Assembly: GCA_015065845.1 (NCBI GenBank)
Contig: SVPQ01000002.1
Location: forward strand, 1-64,000
DNA length: 64,000 bases
Direction of reading: 5' to 3'
From: Oscillospiraceae bacterium
GTDB lineage: Bacteria > Bacillota > Clostridia > Oscillospirales > Acutalibacteraceae
A model generated the notes under the pieces. It was not told where the DNA came from. It saw only the letters and a program-made list of their open reading frames with translations, and made no database searches. The position numbers and the translations under genes were made by a program. This document shows positions 7,264-15,810 of the stretch, piece by piece (within the stretch, counting starts at the first letter, position 1; the number at the start of each line of letters is the position of its first letter).

Positions 7264-8993
7264 ATACTAAAAAACAAACATTTCAGAGATTATTTTCTAT
7301 AATCGGAAAATATAAAGTAATGCTTGTTCTGACAGTGTTATTAGCAACAGTATTTGTGGTAATTTCATTATATATACCAGTACTTGTCGGTAAGGCAGTT
7401 GATACCATTGTAAGTGAAGGTAATGTTGATTTTAAAGCATTAATGCCGATACTTGTCAAGATAGTTATTATTGTTCTACTTGGTGGTATTTCTCAATGGG
7501 TTATGAGTATTATAAACAACTACATTACTTATAATACTGTGCGTGATATAAGAAAATTAGCCTTTGAAAAGTTAATGAAATTGCCAATTAAATATATTGA
7601 TTCTAATGCACATGGCGGTATTGTAAGCAGAATTATAACTGATGTAGATACTTTTGCTGACGGACTTTTAATGGGTTTTACACAGGTGTTTACCAGCATC
7701 GCAACAATAATAGGTACATTGATTTTTATGTCTTCAATGAATCTTATAATTACAGTTGCGGTAATAGTGTTGACACCATTATCATTATTTGCTGCAAAAT
7801 TTATTTCAGGCAGAACTTATAACTTCTTTAAGAGTCAATCGGAAAAAAGAGCAGAACAGACTGCATTAACAGAAGAAATGATAACTAATCAAAAAACTGT
7901 TAAAGCATTTAATTATGAAGATAAAGCAATTGAGGATTTTGATAATATCAATAATTCTTTAGGGAAGATTTCATTAAAGGCAATTTTTTACTCATCTCTT
8001 ACAAATCCTGTTACTCGTTTTGTAAATAGTATGGTTTATATGGTAGTTGCTTTAATTGGCGCTTTTTTCGTTCTTGGTGGTGGTTTGAGTGTTGGTGCAC
8101 TTGTTAGTTGTCTCAGCTATGCAAACCAATATACAAAGCCGTTTAACGAGATTTCAGGTGTTATTACAGAACTTCAGAATGCTATTGCTTGTCTTGAAAG
8201 AGTTTTTGGTCTTATTTATGAAGATGAATATAGTGAAGATGGTGAAACCTCTTTTAGCAACAATTTAGGAACAATTGAATTTAAAAATATTTACTTTTCA
8301 TATAGTCCTGATAAACCATTGATTGAAGATTTTTCATTGAAAGTAAATTCTGGTGAAACAATTGCAATAGTTGGTCCAACTGGTTGTGGTAAAACAACTT
8401 TAATAAATATTCTTATGCGTTTTTATGATGTTCAGCGTGGTGAGATTATAATAAACGGAAAGAATATTAAAGATATAACTAGAGAAGAACTCCGTTCAAA
8501 TTTTGGTATGGTTTTACAGGAAACATGGCTTAAGAGTGGAACAGTGTTTGAAAATTTAACATTAGGTGTTAAGGATGCAACAGAAGAGCAGGTTGTAGAA
8601 GCTGCAAAAATGACAAGAGCACACAGTTTCATAAAAAGATTACCAAATGGTTATAATACAAATTTAGGTGAAAGCGGTGGTTCACTTTCTGAAGGACAGA
8701 AACAATTGTTATGTATAACAAGGGTTATGGTAATGAATCCACCTATGCTCATTCTTGATGAAGCAACATCTTCAATTGATACGCGTACAGAGTTAAAAAT
8801 CAGTAAAGCATTTGATTTATTAATGAAAGGTAAAACATCGTTTGTAGTTGCTCATAGACTTTCAACAATTAAAGACGCTGACAGAATTCTTGTTATGAAA
8901 GATGGTAATATTATAGAAATTGGCAACCATAGTGACTTGATTGCAAAGAAAGGTTTCTATTATAATCTTTATAAAAGTCAGTTTGAAGTGTAA
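7260..8993 (+). CDS. ABC exporter subunit B, canonical ATPase
   Basis: A 577-residue partner of the preceding half-transporter, with a six-helix domain and an ATPase domain. Walker A GPTGCGKT is near 369, Walker B LILDEATSS retains the catalytic Glu, and the switch AHRLS retains His. Its signature is LSEGQ, not LSGGQ. Because ATP sites form between Walker motifs of one subunit and the signature of the other, this degenerate signature pairs with the degenerate Walker B/switch of subunit A, giving one dead and one active site. It overlaps subunit A by 4 nt and is followed by a bidirectional terminator. Confidence 0.92.
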   Translation: MNTKKQTFQRLFSIIGKYKVMLVLTVLLATVFVVISLYIPVLVGKAVDTIVSEGNVDFKALMPILVKIVIIVLLGGISQWVMSIINNYITYNTVRDIRKLAFEKLMKLPIKYIDSNAHGGIVSRIITDVDTFADGLLMGFTQVFTSIATIIGTLIFMSSMNLIITVAVIVLTPLSLFAAKFISGRTYNFFKSQSEKRAEQTALTEEMITNQKTVKAFNYEDKAIEDFDNINNSLGKISLKAIFYSSLTNPVTRFVNSMVYMVVALIGAFFVLGGGLSVGALVSCLSYANQYTKPFNEISGVITELQNAIACLERVFGLIYEDEYSEDGETSFSNNLGTIEFKNIYFSYSPDKPLIEDFSLKVNSGETIAIVGPTGCGKTTLINILMRFYDVQRGEIIINGKNIKDITREELRSNFGMVLQETWLKSGTVFENLTLGVKDATEEQVVEAAKMTRAHSFIKRLPNGYNTNLGESGGSLSEGQKQLLCITRVMVMNPPMLILDEATSSIDTRTELKISKAFDLLMKGKTSFVVAHRLSTIKDADRILVMKDGNIIEIGNHSDLIAKKGFYYNLYKSQFEV

Positions 8994-8994
8994 T

Positions 8995-9031
8995 AAAAAA
9001 GCTTGTAGTTAAAAAACTACAAGCTTTTTTA
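8995..9031 (+). terminator. Bidirectional intrinsic terminator
   Basis: A 16-bp stem (A6 GCTTGTAGTT with its complement, 8995-9010 against 9015-9030) that carries T runs on both strands. It ends the ABC exporter operon on the plus strand and is well placed to end the minus-strand transcript running through the candidate ncRNA. Confidence 0.95.
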
Positions 9032-9216
9032 ATTCCCACAATGCCGGATGCGGTAATAAAAACCTGCTTTTTGGCAGGTGGGTGTCCTCTCCGTAAGTTC
9101 ACGCTCCCTTCGTCCGCAAAAGCGGGAGGTCTGCAATCCGTTACAGAAGTCCGGACTCCCTTTAAATTGACATAGGGTTAATATTATCCACATTTATCGT
9201 ACACCGCAGGAATTAA
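9029..9216 (-). ncRNA. Candidate structured ncRNA, possibly 6S-like
   Basis: A 188-nt non-coding stretch that closes on itself. Outer stem: 9029-9036 with 9209-9216 (8 bp) and 9049-9054 with 9203-9208 (6 bp). Middle stem: 9080-9087 with 9153-9160 (7 of 8). Inner stem: 9089-9096 with 9141-9148, which pairs in all 8 positions only if the minus strand is read (two G-U pairs; A-C mismatches on the plus strand). A small 6-bp hairpin lies at 9062-9079. Size and rod-with-bubble shape resemble 6S RNA, and the bidirectional terminator lies at its minus-strand 3' end. I cannot confirm the family, and orientation is inferred from wobble pairs plus the terminator. Confidence 0.45.
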
Positions 9217-9242
9217 TCTTAATATTTGTTTTTTAAAACAAA

Positions 9243-9572
9243 TTATTCTTCGTCTTCAAATTCAAAGATGTCAGCAAGTCTTTCTTCAAAAAGTTTACCA
9301 ATTTTGTCAAAGAGATTATCATCTTCAATTGGCTCTAAATAAAACTCGCCATCTTCCTCGGTAACCTGAAGAATAATAAGTTCACCGTCGCTGTCGATGA
9401 TTTCTTCTGCTTCATCATAAACAGGGAGAAGAGCAACAAATTTACCTTCATCAGTTTCAATTCTGTCTAATTCTTCAAAAGTATGTTCAACGCCATCTTC
9501 ATCAACAACTGAAACAATATCAGGACCGTATTCTTCGTTGATGTTTTCGCTTTTTTCAAAATTATCTGCCAT
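9243..9572 (-). CDS. DUF1292 (YrzB-like) acidic protein
   Basis: A 109-residue, highly acidic soluble protein of the DUF1292 family: a DIVSVVDEDGVEHTFEELDRIE region early, then the VALLPVYDE and ELIILQVTEEDGEFYLEPIEDD blocks. In Firmicutes such proteins are often near yrrK/alaS; here it instead ends the acn-icd-rex cluster. The function is unknown. The ATG at 9572 has GGTGA at good spacing; a GTG nine bases upstream (9581) is an alternative start. Confidence 0.85.
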   Translation of the reverse strand: MADNFEKSENINEEYGPDIVSVVDEDGVEHTFEELDRIETDEGKFVALLPVYDEAEEIIDSDGELIILQVTEEDGEFYLEPIEDDNLFDKIGKLFEERLADIFEFEDEE

Positions 9573-9639
9573 AATTATCACCAGAACCTTTCTTATGTAT
9601 TTTATTCTATACTGTTTCTTTCGCTAAGTCAACAGTAAA

Positions 9640-10494
9640 TTATTCCGTTATTTCGGCACTCCAAGTGTAAGTTCTTGATTCTTGTGCATGGAGTGTCATA
9701 ATACCTCTTTTTTCACTTAAATCGCTCTTTTTATCGTGGTTATCGTTGATACCCCACCAAGGTTCAATGCAAACATAAGGTGCGTTTGGCTTTGCCCATA
9801 TACCAAGAACAGGGGAGTCAAAATTAAATCTTACAACTCTGTTATGTTCATCACTCTTCAAAGAAATAACTTTATCTGTATAGCCACTTAAAATTAAAGC
9901 ATCATGGTCAAAAGTGTCTTTTCTGAGTGTGATTCTTTTTTCATTTTTTAATAATTCAACCTGATTGTCAAGCAAGTAAGATTCTTCGTCAATCTGTTCA
10001 TTCATAACAGAAACCTGAGGATTGTCGAATTCGAGATAATCACCAATTTTGCAATTGAAAGCAGGGTGAGCACCAAATGAATAGTACATAACACCATCAT
10101 TTTTATTAACGACTTTGTGAGAGACTTCTATACCATTATCAGTAAATCTGAATGTAACAAATAAATCAAAGTGGTAAGGGTAAATCTTTAAAGATTCCTC
10201 ATCATCACTCTGTATAAAAGTAAGAGATGAATCTGTTTTCTCAACTAAATTAAAGGGTTTCTTTCTGACAATACCATGTTTTTGCATAGAGTATTCTTTA
10301 CCATTAAGACGGTATTTATCATCTAAAAGTCTTCCTATCACAGGGAAAAGAATAGGCGACTGACCATACCAAATTTCAGCATTTCCCTGCCAGATATATT
10401 CAAATCCTGTTTTTTTAGATTTTAAAGAAGTTAGTTCTGCACCCATTTCTTTTACGCTTAAAGAGAAATGGTCGTTTTCAATTGTGTAAATCAT
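9640..10494 (-). CDS. Aldose 1-epimerase family protein (LacX-like)
   Basis: A 284-residue galactose-mutarotase-like beta-sandwich protein, close to the LacX/YihR-type subset. Recognisable features are the N-terminal GAELTSL strand, the SPILFPVIGRL segment that includes the substrate-binding arginine, the GAHPAFNC block with the catalytic-type histidine, and CIEPWWG near the C-terminus. The family interconverts anomers of hexoses or hexose phosphates. The gene lies 13 nt downstream of pyrR and is separated from DUF1292 by about 70 nt. The sugar is not predictable from sequence. Confidence 0.88.
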   Translation of the reverse strand: MIYTIENDHFSLSVKEMGAELTSLKSKKTGFEYIWQGNAEIWYGQSPILFPVIGRLLDDKYRLNGKEYSMQKHGIVRKKPFNLVEKTDSSLTFIQSDDEESLKIYPYHFDLFVTFRFTDNGIEVSHKVVNKNDGVMYYSFGAHPAFNCKIGDYLEFDNPQVSVMNEQIDEESYLLDNQVELLKNEKRITLRKDTFDHDALILSGYTDKVISLKSDEHNRVVRFNFDSPVLGIWAKPNAPYVCIEPWWGINDNHDKKSDLSEKRGIMTLHAQESRTYTWSAEITE

Positions 10495-10507
10495 ATTAAA
10501 ACCTCTT

Positions 10508-11062
<555 letters not shown>

Positions 11063-11734
11063 TTATAACATATAAACGCCAGATTCAAGTTCAACTATTT
11101 CACGGTCGTTTGTTCTTATATATCTGTAAATTGGTTCTTCAAATTCTTTGTAGTCAGAAACAGTAAAGTTTTTTAAGTCGATAGTTCTGATTTTAAAAGA
11201 CTGATGATTACAAATATAAAGTACATCGTTATAATTTGTTATAGAAACAGGATTTAAGAAAGCAGTCGAAGAATCACCACCGATTCTTAAAACTATTTTT
11301 TCTGTAACGGGGGAATATCTTATAACACAATTGTTGTCTGGAACAACACACCAGAGATATTTCTTCTCAGCAGCAACGCCACTAACAGGACAATCGCGAT
11401 ATTGTAAATCGCCAGTCCAGTAAAGAGTGCCTTTTTCATCAAATAAACCCAGTTCACCAGTTTTATAAGCAACTGCAACATGCTTGTTTGGTAAAACAAC
11501 TGCATCACAAGAAAGATAATCACCAAGTTGTTCAGTAATTTTCTCGTAAGCATCACCGAATTTATTGAAGAGATAAGCACCTTTAGTGCTTTGTGAAGGG
11601 CGTTCTAATTTAACATCATAAGTTATAAAAGAAATTCTTACTTCGCCACTTTTGAGGGTATCTTTTCTTGCAACGATTATCCCTTTTGAAAAAGGAATAA
11701 TATCGGCAATATCAATATCCATCAATTTTTTCAT
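11063..11734 (-). CDS. Unknown protein, beta-propeller-like
   Basis: I do not recognise this 223-residue soluble protein. It has no signal peptide or membrane segment and is made of short repeated beta-rich stretches, such as GELGLFDEKGTLYWTGDL, KYLWCVVPDNNCVIRYS and DVLYICNHQSFKIRTIDL. These resemble the four-stranded blades of NHL/WD-type propellers, though only about four blades' worth of sequence is present. It lies 2 nt after rex and 15 nt before pyrR, so it is translated from the same message as two metabolite-sensing regulators. A role in sensing or as a scaffold is only a guess. Confidence 0.75.
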   Translation of the reverse strand: MKKLMDIDIADIIPFSKGIIVARKDTLKSGEVRISFITYDVKLERPSQSTKGAYLFNKFGDAYEKITEQLGDYLSCDAVVLPNKHVAVAYKTGELGLFDEKGTLYWTGDLQYRDCPVSGVAAEKKYLWCVVPDNNCVIRYSPVTEKIVLRIGGDSSTAFLNPVSITNYNDVLYICNHQSFKIRTIDLKNFTVSDYKEFEEPIYRYIRTNDREIVELESGVYML

Positions 11735-11736
11735 TT

Positions 11737-12387
11737 TTAGTCCTCGTCTATATCGTCAATGTTATTTATCTGATAACATAAAGTCATAAGAGAATCGCCA
11801 AGATGAACATTTTCAACTGCAATTCCTTTATAATTTGTTGCAATATCGTACTGTGTAAAATTCCAGAATCCTTTAATTCCCAGAGATACAAGTTTCTTTG
11901 CAGTAGTATCTGCAAATTCGCTTGGAATACAAAGAATTGCAACGCTCGGTTTATGTTCTTTACAGAAATCTTCAAGTGTATCAGAATTAAGTACAGTTTT
12001 ATTACCGATTTGTTGACCTACTATATTGGGGTTGTTATCAAAAATACCAATAAGGTCAAAACCGCGGTCTTCAAATCTTAAATGAGTAGCAACCGCGTGA
12101 CCGAGATTACCAGCACCTATAAGCACCGCTTTGAATTTACTGCTAAGACCGAGAATATTACCAATTTCGTTATAAAGTTGTTCAATATTATAACCGTAAC
12201 CCTGTTGACCAAAACCACCAAAACAGTTTAAATCCTGTCTTATCTGTGAGGCGGTGAGTCCCATTCTTGCAGATAATTCTTTTGAGGATATTCTTACAAC
12301 ACCTTGTCTTTTAAGTTCTTCTAAGTACCTGTGATATCTTGGAAGCCTTTTTATAACAGGTGTCGAAACTTGTTCATTTTTTTTCAT
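11737..12387 (-). CDS. rex: Redox-sensing transcriptional repressor Rex
   Basis: A 216-residue Rex. The N-terminal winged helix (about 10-80) includes the highly conserved LTASQIRQDLNCFGGFGQQGYGY block. The Rossmann NAD(H)-binding domain follows with GAGNLGHA at 91-98, and a C-terminal swapped helix completes it. Rex leaves DNA when NADH rises, de-repressing fermentative and electron-sink genes. Here it follows acn and icd in one apparent operon, so it is co-expressed with enzymes that set 2-oxoglutarate and reductant supply. A palindrome resembling a clostridial Rex box lies at 15529-15547 ahead of acn, suggesting autoregulation. Confidence 0.96.
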   Translation of the reverse strand: MKKNEQVSTPVIKRLPRYHRYLEELKRQGVVRISSKELSARMGLTASQIRQDLNCFGGFGQQGYGYNIEQLYNEIGNILGLSSKFKAVLIGAGNLGHAVATHLRFEDRGFDLIGIFDNNPNIVGQQIGNKTVLNSDTLEDFCKEHKPSVAILCIPSEFADTTAKKLVSLGIKGFWNFTQYDIATNYKGIAVENVHLGDSLMTLCYQINNIDDIDED

Positions 12388-12405
12388 AATGTTTCACCTT
12401 TTAAA

Positions 12406-13569
12406 TTAAAGGGTTTTTAAAGTATCCATAACATATTGACCAAATTCTTCACAAGTGCAACCAGTGTCGCGTCCTGTTATAGTCATTTTCTTTTCTGTAA
12501 TCATACAGATATCAAGAGCTTTTTCAAGTTTGTCTGCTTCTTCTTGTTTCCCAATGTGTGAAAGAAGAAGAACAGATGCACGAAGCATTGAGCAAGGGTC
12601 TGCATATTGTCCGCGACCTTCTTTTACCATACGAGGTGCAGAGCCGTGAATTGCTTCAAACATTGCGTATTGCTTACCAATATTTGCACTACCAGCAGTA
12701 CCAACACCACCCTGGAATTCAGCAGCTTCGTCTGTAATAATATCTCCATAAAGGTTAGGAAGAACGAAAACTTTGAAATCTGTACGGCGTTTTTTATCTA
12801 TAAGTTTTGCAGTTGTAATATCAATATACCACTCATCTGTTGTAATGTCAGGGTAGTCTTTAGCAACTTCTTTACAAAGGTTAAGGAATTTACCATCAGT
12901 TGTTTTAATGATGTTTGCTTTTGTTATGATTGAAACTCTGTCTTTTTTATTGTTTCTTGCATATTCATAAGCAAGTTTTGCAATTCTTTCAGTACCTTCA
13001 GTAGTGGTAACAACAAAGTCAAATGCTAATTCACCATCAACATCTACACCTTTTGAGCCAACTGCATAAGCACCTTCTGTGTTTTCTCTGAAGAATGTCC
13101 AGTCAATATTTTCTTCAGGAATTTTAACAGGACGGACATTTGCAAAAAGGTCAAGCGCTTTACGCATAGCGACATTAGCACTTTCAATGTTTGGAAGACC
13201 GTCACCAGCCTGTGGAGTAGTTGTAGGACCTTTTAAAATAACATCACAAGATTTTAACTCCTCCATAACATCATCAGGAATTGCTTTCATAACCTTTACA
13301 CGATTTTCAATTGTAAGACCATCGATGTATCTGAATTCAATTTTACCTGCGTCTACATCATCTTTTAAAATGAATTTAAGAACATTTGCAGATTCTTTTG
13401 TGATGATAGGACCAATGCCGTCGCCACCGCAAACACCGATAACAATTTTGTCAAGTGATTTGAAATCTTTGAATTCTTTTGTTGATTTGATTTTCTGATT
13501 TCTTGCATCTTGTTCAATAAGAAGTGTTTTGAATTTTTCAAGAGCAGCATTAATTTGTAATTCGTTCAT
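12406..13569 (-). CDS. Isocitrate/isopropylmalate-type dehydrogenase (probable IDH)
   Basis: A 387-residue beta-decarboxylating dehydrogenase. GGDGIGP forms the N-terminal nucleotide/substrate region, FFRENTEGAYA the substrate loop, and LPNLYGDIITDEAAEFQGG the metal-binding aspartates; EAIHGSAP follows. The family includes isocitrate, isopropylmalate and homoisocitrate dehydrogenases. Its position 2 nt after aconitase makes isocitrate the likely substrate, completing citrate to 2-oxoglutarate for glutamate synthesis. Coenzyme choice (NAD or NADP) is not safely readable. GGAG precedes the ATG. Confidence 0.88.
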   Translation of the reverse strand: MNELQINAALEKFKTLLIEQDARNQKIKSTKEFKDFKSLDKIVIGVCGGDGIGPIITKESANVLKFILKDDVDAGKIEFRYIDGLTIENRVKVMKAIPDDVMEELKSCDVILKGPTTTPQAGDGLPNIESANVAMRKALDLFANVRPVKIPEENIDWTFFRENTEGAYAVGSKGVDVDGELAFDFVVTTTEGTERIAKLAYEYARNNKKDRVSIITKANIIKTTDGKFLNLCKEVAKDYPDITTDEWYIDITTAKLIDKKRRTDFKVFVLPNLYGDIITDEAAEFQGGVGTAGSANIGKQYAMFEAIHGSAPRMVKEGRGQYADPCSMLRASVLLLSHIGKQEEADKLEKALDICMITEKKMTITGRDTGCTCEEFGQYVMDTLKTL

Positions 13570-13571
13570 AA

Positions 13572-15509
13572 TTAGTTATTCTCCTTTTTTGTGAAATCGA
13601 GAAGGCTACCGGCTGAAAGGATGTCTTTTTGTCTTTCTGAAACATCACAGATAAGCTTGTATTCTTCGTTCTTGGTTTTATTAACAAGAGTTATATCTTT
13701 ATTCTCAGCAAGTTCAGTTTTAATTGCAGGAAGTTCGAGTATATCATTCACATCAATTTTATCGTAATCGGAAGCATCTTTGAAATTAAGCGGGATTATA
13801 CCAGCATTAACAAGGTTTGCTTTGTGAATACGAGCAAATGATTTTGTGATAACTGCTTTAACACCTAAGTAAAGTGGAACTAATGCGGCATGTTCTCTTG
13901 AAGAACCCTGACCATAATTTGCACCACCAATAACAACACAACTTTCCGCTTTTTTGCAGTTTTCTGCAAAGTTTTCATCACATTGACGGAAGCAGAATTG
14001 TGAAAGATACGGAATGTTTGAACGGTAAGGAAGAATTTTTGCACCTGCAGGCATAATGTGGTCGGTTGTGATATTGTCACCAACTTTAAGAACTGCAGTA
14101 GCTGAGATTGATTCAGTAAGAGGTGAAGTTTTTGGGAATGGTTTAATGTTAGGACCATAGTAAACTTCAACAGCGTCAGCCTCAGCTTTTGAGTCAGCAG
14201 GTAATTCAATCATATTGTCGTTTATAATAAATGTTTTTGGAAGAGTAACAGAAATATCTTCTTTAAGTTCTGTTGGGTCTGTGAGAACGCCTGTAATTGC
14301 TGAAGCAGCAGCAGTTTCAGGGCTTACAAGGTAAACTTTACCATCAGCAGTACCGCTTCTGCCTTCAAAGTTTCTGTTGAATGTTCTTAAAGAAACACCA
14401 GATGAGCAAGGGGATTGACCCATACCAATACAAGGACCACATGCACTTTCAAGAATACGAGCACCAGCATCGATCATATCTGCTAAGGCACCATTAAGTG
14501 CTAACATATTAAGAACTTGTTTAGAACCAGGAGCAATACCGACGCTTACATTCGGATTAACTTTTTTGCCTTTAAGAATTTTTGCAACCTTCATCATATC
14601 TAAAAGTGATGAGTTTGTGCAAGAACCGATAAGTACCTGGTCAACTTTGATTTTGCCGATTTCAGAAATTGATTTAACATTATCTGGCATATGAGGCATA
14701 GCAGCGAGTGGCTTAAGAGCTGATAAGTCAATATCAATAACTCTATCATATTCTGCATCTGCATCAGGAAGAAGCTCAACCCAGTCCTGCTCTCTGCTTT
14801 GTGCTTTCATAAATTCATAAGTAATTTCATCTGATGGGAAAATAGAAGTTGTAGCACCGAGTTCAGCACCCATATTTGTAATAGTTGCTCTTTCAGGTAC
14901 AGAAAGTGTTTTTACTCCTTCGCCACCATATTCAACAACCTTACCAACGCCACCCTTAACAGAAAGTATTCTTAAAACTTCAAGAATAATATCTTTTGCA
15001 GCAACATAAGGTGAGAGTTTGCCTGTAAGATTAACCTTAATAACTTCAGGAACTGTGATGTAGTAAGCACCACCACCCATAGCAACTGCAACATCAAGAC
15101 CTCCGGCACCCATTGCAAGCATACCTAAACCGCCACCTGTAGGTGTATGGCTGTCAGAACCGATGAGAGTTTTACCTGGAATACCAAATCTTTCTAAATG
15201 CACTTGGTGGCAAATACCATTACCAGGACGAGAGTAGCGGACACCGCGTTTTTTACAAACGCTCTGAATAAATTTGTGGTCGTCAGCATTTTCAAAACCT
15301 GTCTGAAGAGTATTGTGGTCGATGTAAGCAACTGAAAGTTCAGTTTTTACTTTATCGATATCCATCGCTTCAAGTTCAAGATAAGCCATTGTGCCGGTTG
15401 CGTCCTGAGTAAGTGTCTGGTCAATTCTTATACCGACTTCATTACCTTTTTTGTACTCACCATCAACAAGGTGGCTTTTAATAATCTTTTCACATAATGT
15501 AAGACCCAT
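13572..15509 (-). CDS. Aconitate hydratase
   Basis: A 645-residue aconitase of the shorter bacterial mitochondrial-like type. The three 4Fe-4S cysteines are visible: one in IGSCTNSS near residue 297 and two in the ACGPCIGMG block near 356-360. Early blocks DSHTPTGGG and the swivel-domain GSSREHAAL are also present. The ATG at 15509 is chosen because AGGAGG precedes it; the longer reading frame to 15581 has no SD and crosses the promoter region. First gene of acn-icd-rex, isomerising citrate to isocitrate in the oxidative half of a partial TCA cycle. Confidence 0.94.
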   Translation of the reverse strand: MGLTLCEKIIKSHLVDGEYKKGNEVGIRIDQTLTQDATGTMAYLELEAMDIDKVKTELSVAYIDHNTLQTGFENADDHKFIQSVCKKRGVRYSRPGNGICHQVHLERFGIPGKTLIGSDSHTPTGGGLGMLAMGAGGLDVAVAMGGGAYYITVPEVIKVNLTGKLSPYVAAKDIILEVLRILSVKGGVGKVVEYGGEGVKTLSVPERATITNMGAELGATTSIFPSDEITYEFMKAQSREQDWVELLPDADAEYDRVIDIDLSALKPLAAMPHMPDNVKSISEIGKIKVDQVLIGSCTNSSLLDMMKVAKILKGKKVNPNVSVGIAPGSKQVLNMLALNGALADMIDAGARILESACGPCIGMGQSPCSSGVSLRTFNRNFEGRSGTADGKVYLVSPETAAASAITGVLTDPTELKEDISVTLPKTFIINDNMIELPADSKAEADAVEVYYGPNIKPFPKTSPLTESISATAVLKVGDNITTDHIMPAGAKILPYRSNIPYLSQFCFRQCDENFAENCKKAESCVVIGGANYGQGSSREHAALVPLYLGVKAVITKSFARIHKANLVNAGIIPLNFKDASDYDKIDVNDILELPAIKTELAENKDITLVNKTKNEEYKLICDVSERQKDILSAGSLLDFTKKENN

Positions 15510-15528
15510 TGTTATTCCTCCTAGGAAC

Positions 15529-15581
15529 TTGTTTAAATTTTTAACAAAGTCTATTGTATAATTTTTGACGCTTTTTGTCAA
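15529..15581 (-). promoter_or_regulatory. acn promoter with Rex-like palindrome
   Basis: Minus-strand TTGACA (15581-15576) and TACAAT (15558-15553), 17 bp apart, point at acn. The predicted start of transcription is near 15546. A 19-bp imperfect palindrome TTGTTTAAATTTTTAACAA (15529-15547) lies right there and resembles the clostridial Rex box (TTGTTAA-N4-TTAACAA) with one extra base. A second small dyad TTGAC-N7-GTCAA (15565-15581) overlaps the -35 box. Confidence 0.55.
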
Positions 15582-15655
15582 TGAAAAGAGAGCAATATTA
15601 TAGCATAAATTTTAAATAAAATTGTTCAATTTTTATGTAATATATACAATATAAT

Positions 15656-15703
15656 TTTAGGATAAAAAAATAATACAAATTTAGGATAAAAAAATAATAC
15701 AAA
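15656..15703. repeat. Tandem 24-bp duplication
   Basis: Two adjacent, essentially identical 24-bp units beginning TTTAGGATAAA at 15656 and 15680, in the acn-tepA intergenic region. The 15510-15810 interval otherwise holds the divergent acn and tepA promoters and is very AT-rich, with no gene. Confidence 0.9.
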
Positions 15704-15729
15704 ATCTTGCGTTTTTCAATCATCAAATC

Positions 15730-15758
15730 TTGAACTTTCAAAAAAATTGTGTTATTAT
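15730..15758 (+). promoter_or_regulatory. Promoter of the tepA-uppP-ftsK operon
   Basis: TTGAAC at 15730-15735 and TATTAT at 15753-15758 with 17-bp spacing, about 50 nt upstream of the tepA start codon. Confidence 0.65.
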
Positions 15759-15810
15759 GTAATTTGGTTATTTTCGTGTTTTTGGGATACAATACACTTG
15801 GTGATATATT

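Noticed and set aside
8911-9102. Minus-strand 63-codon frame near the ncRNA
   Set aside because: Runs through the terminator and part of the structured region; no SD and low-complexity protein.
15656-15703. CRISPR-like repeat
   Set aside because: Only two directly adjacent units with no spacer; a tandem duplication.
15598-15792. Minus-strand 64-codon frame in the acn-tepA gap
   Set aside because: Composed of the AT-rich tandem repeat translated into Tyr/Phe/Leu stretches; no SD.
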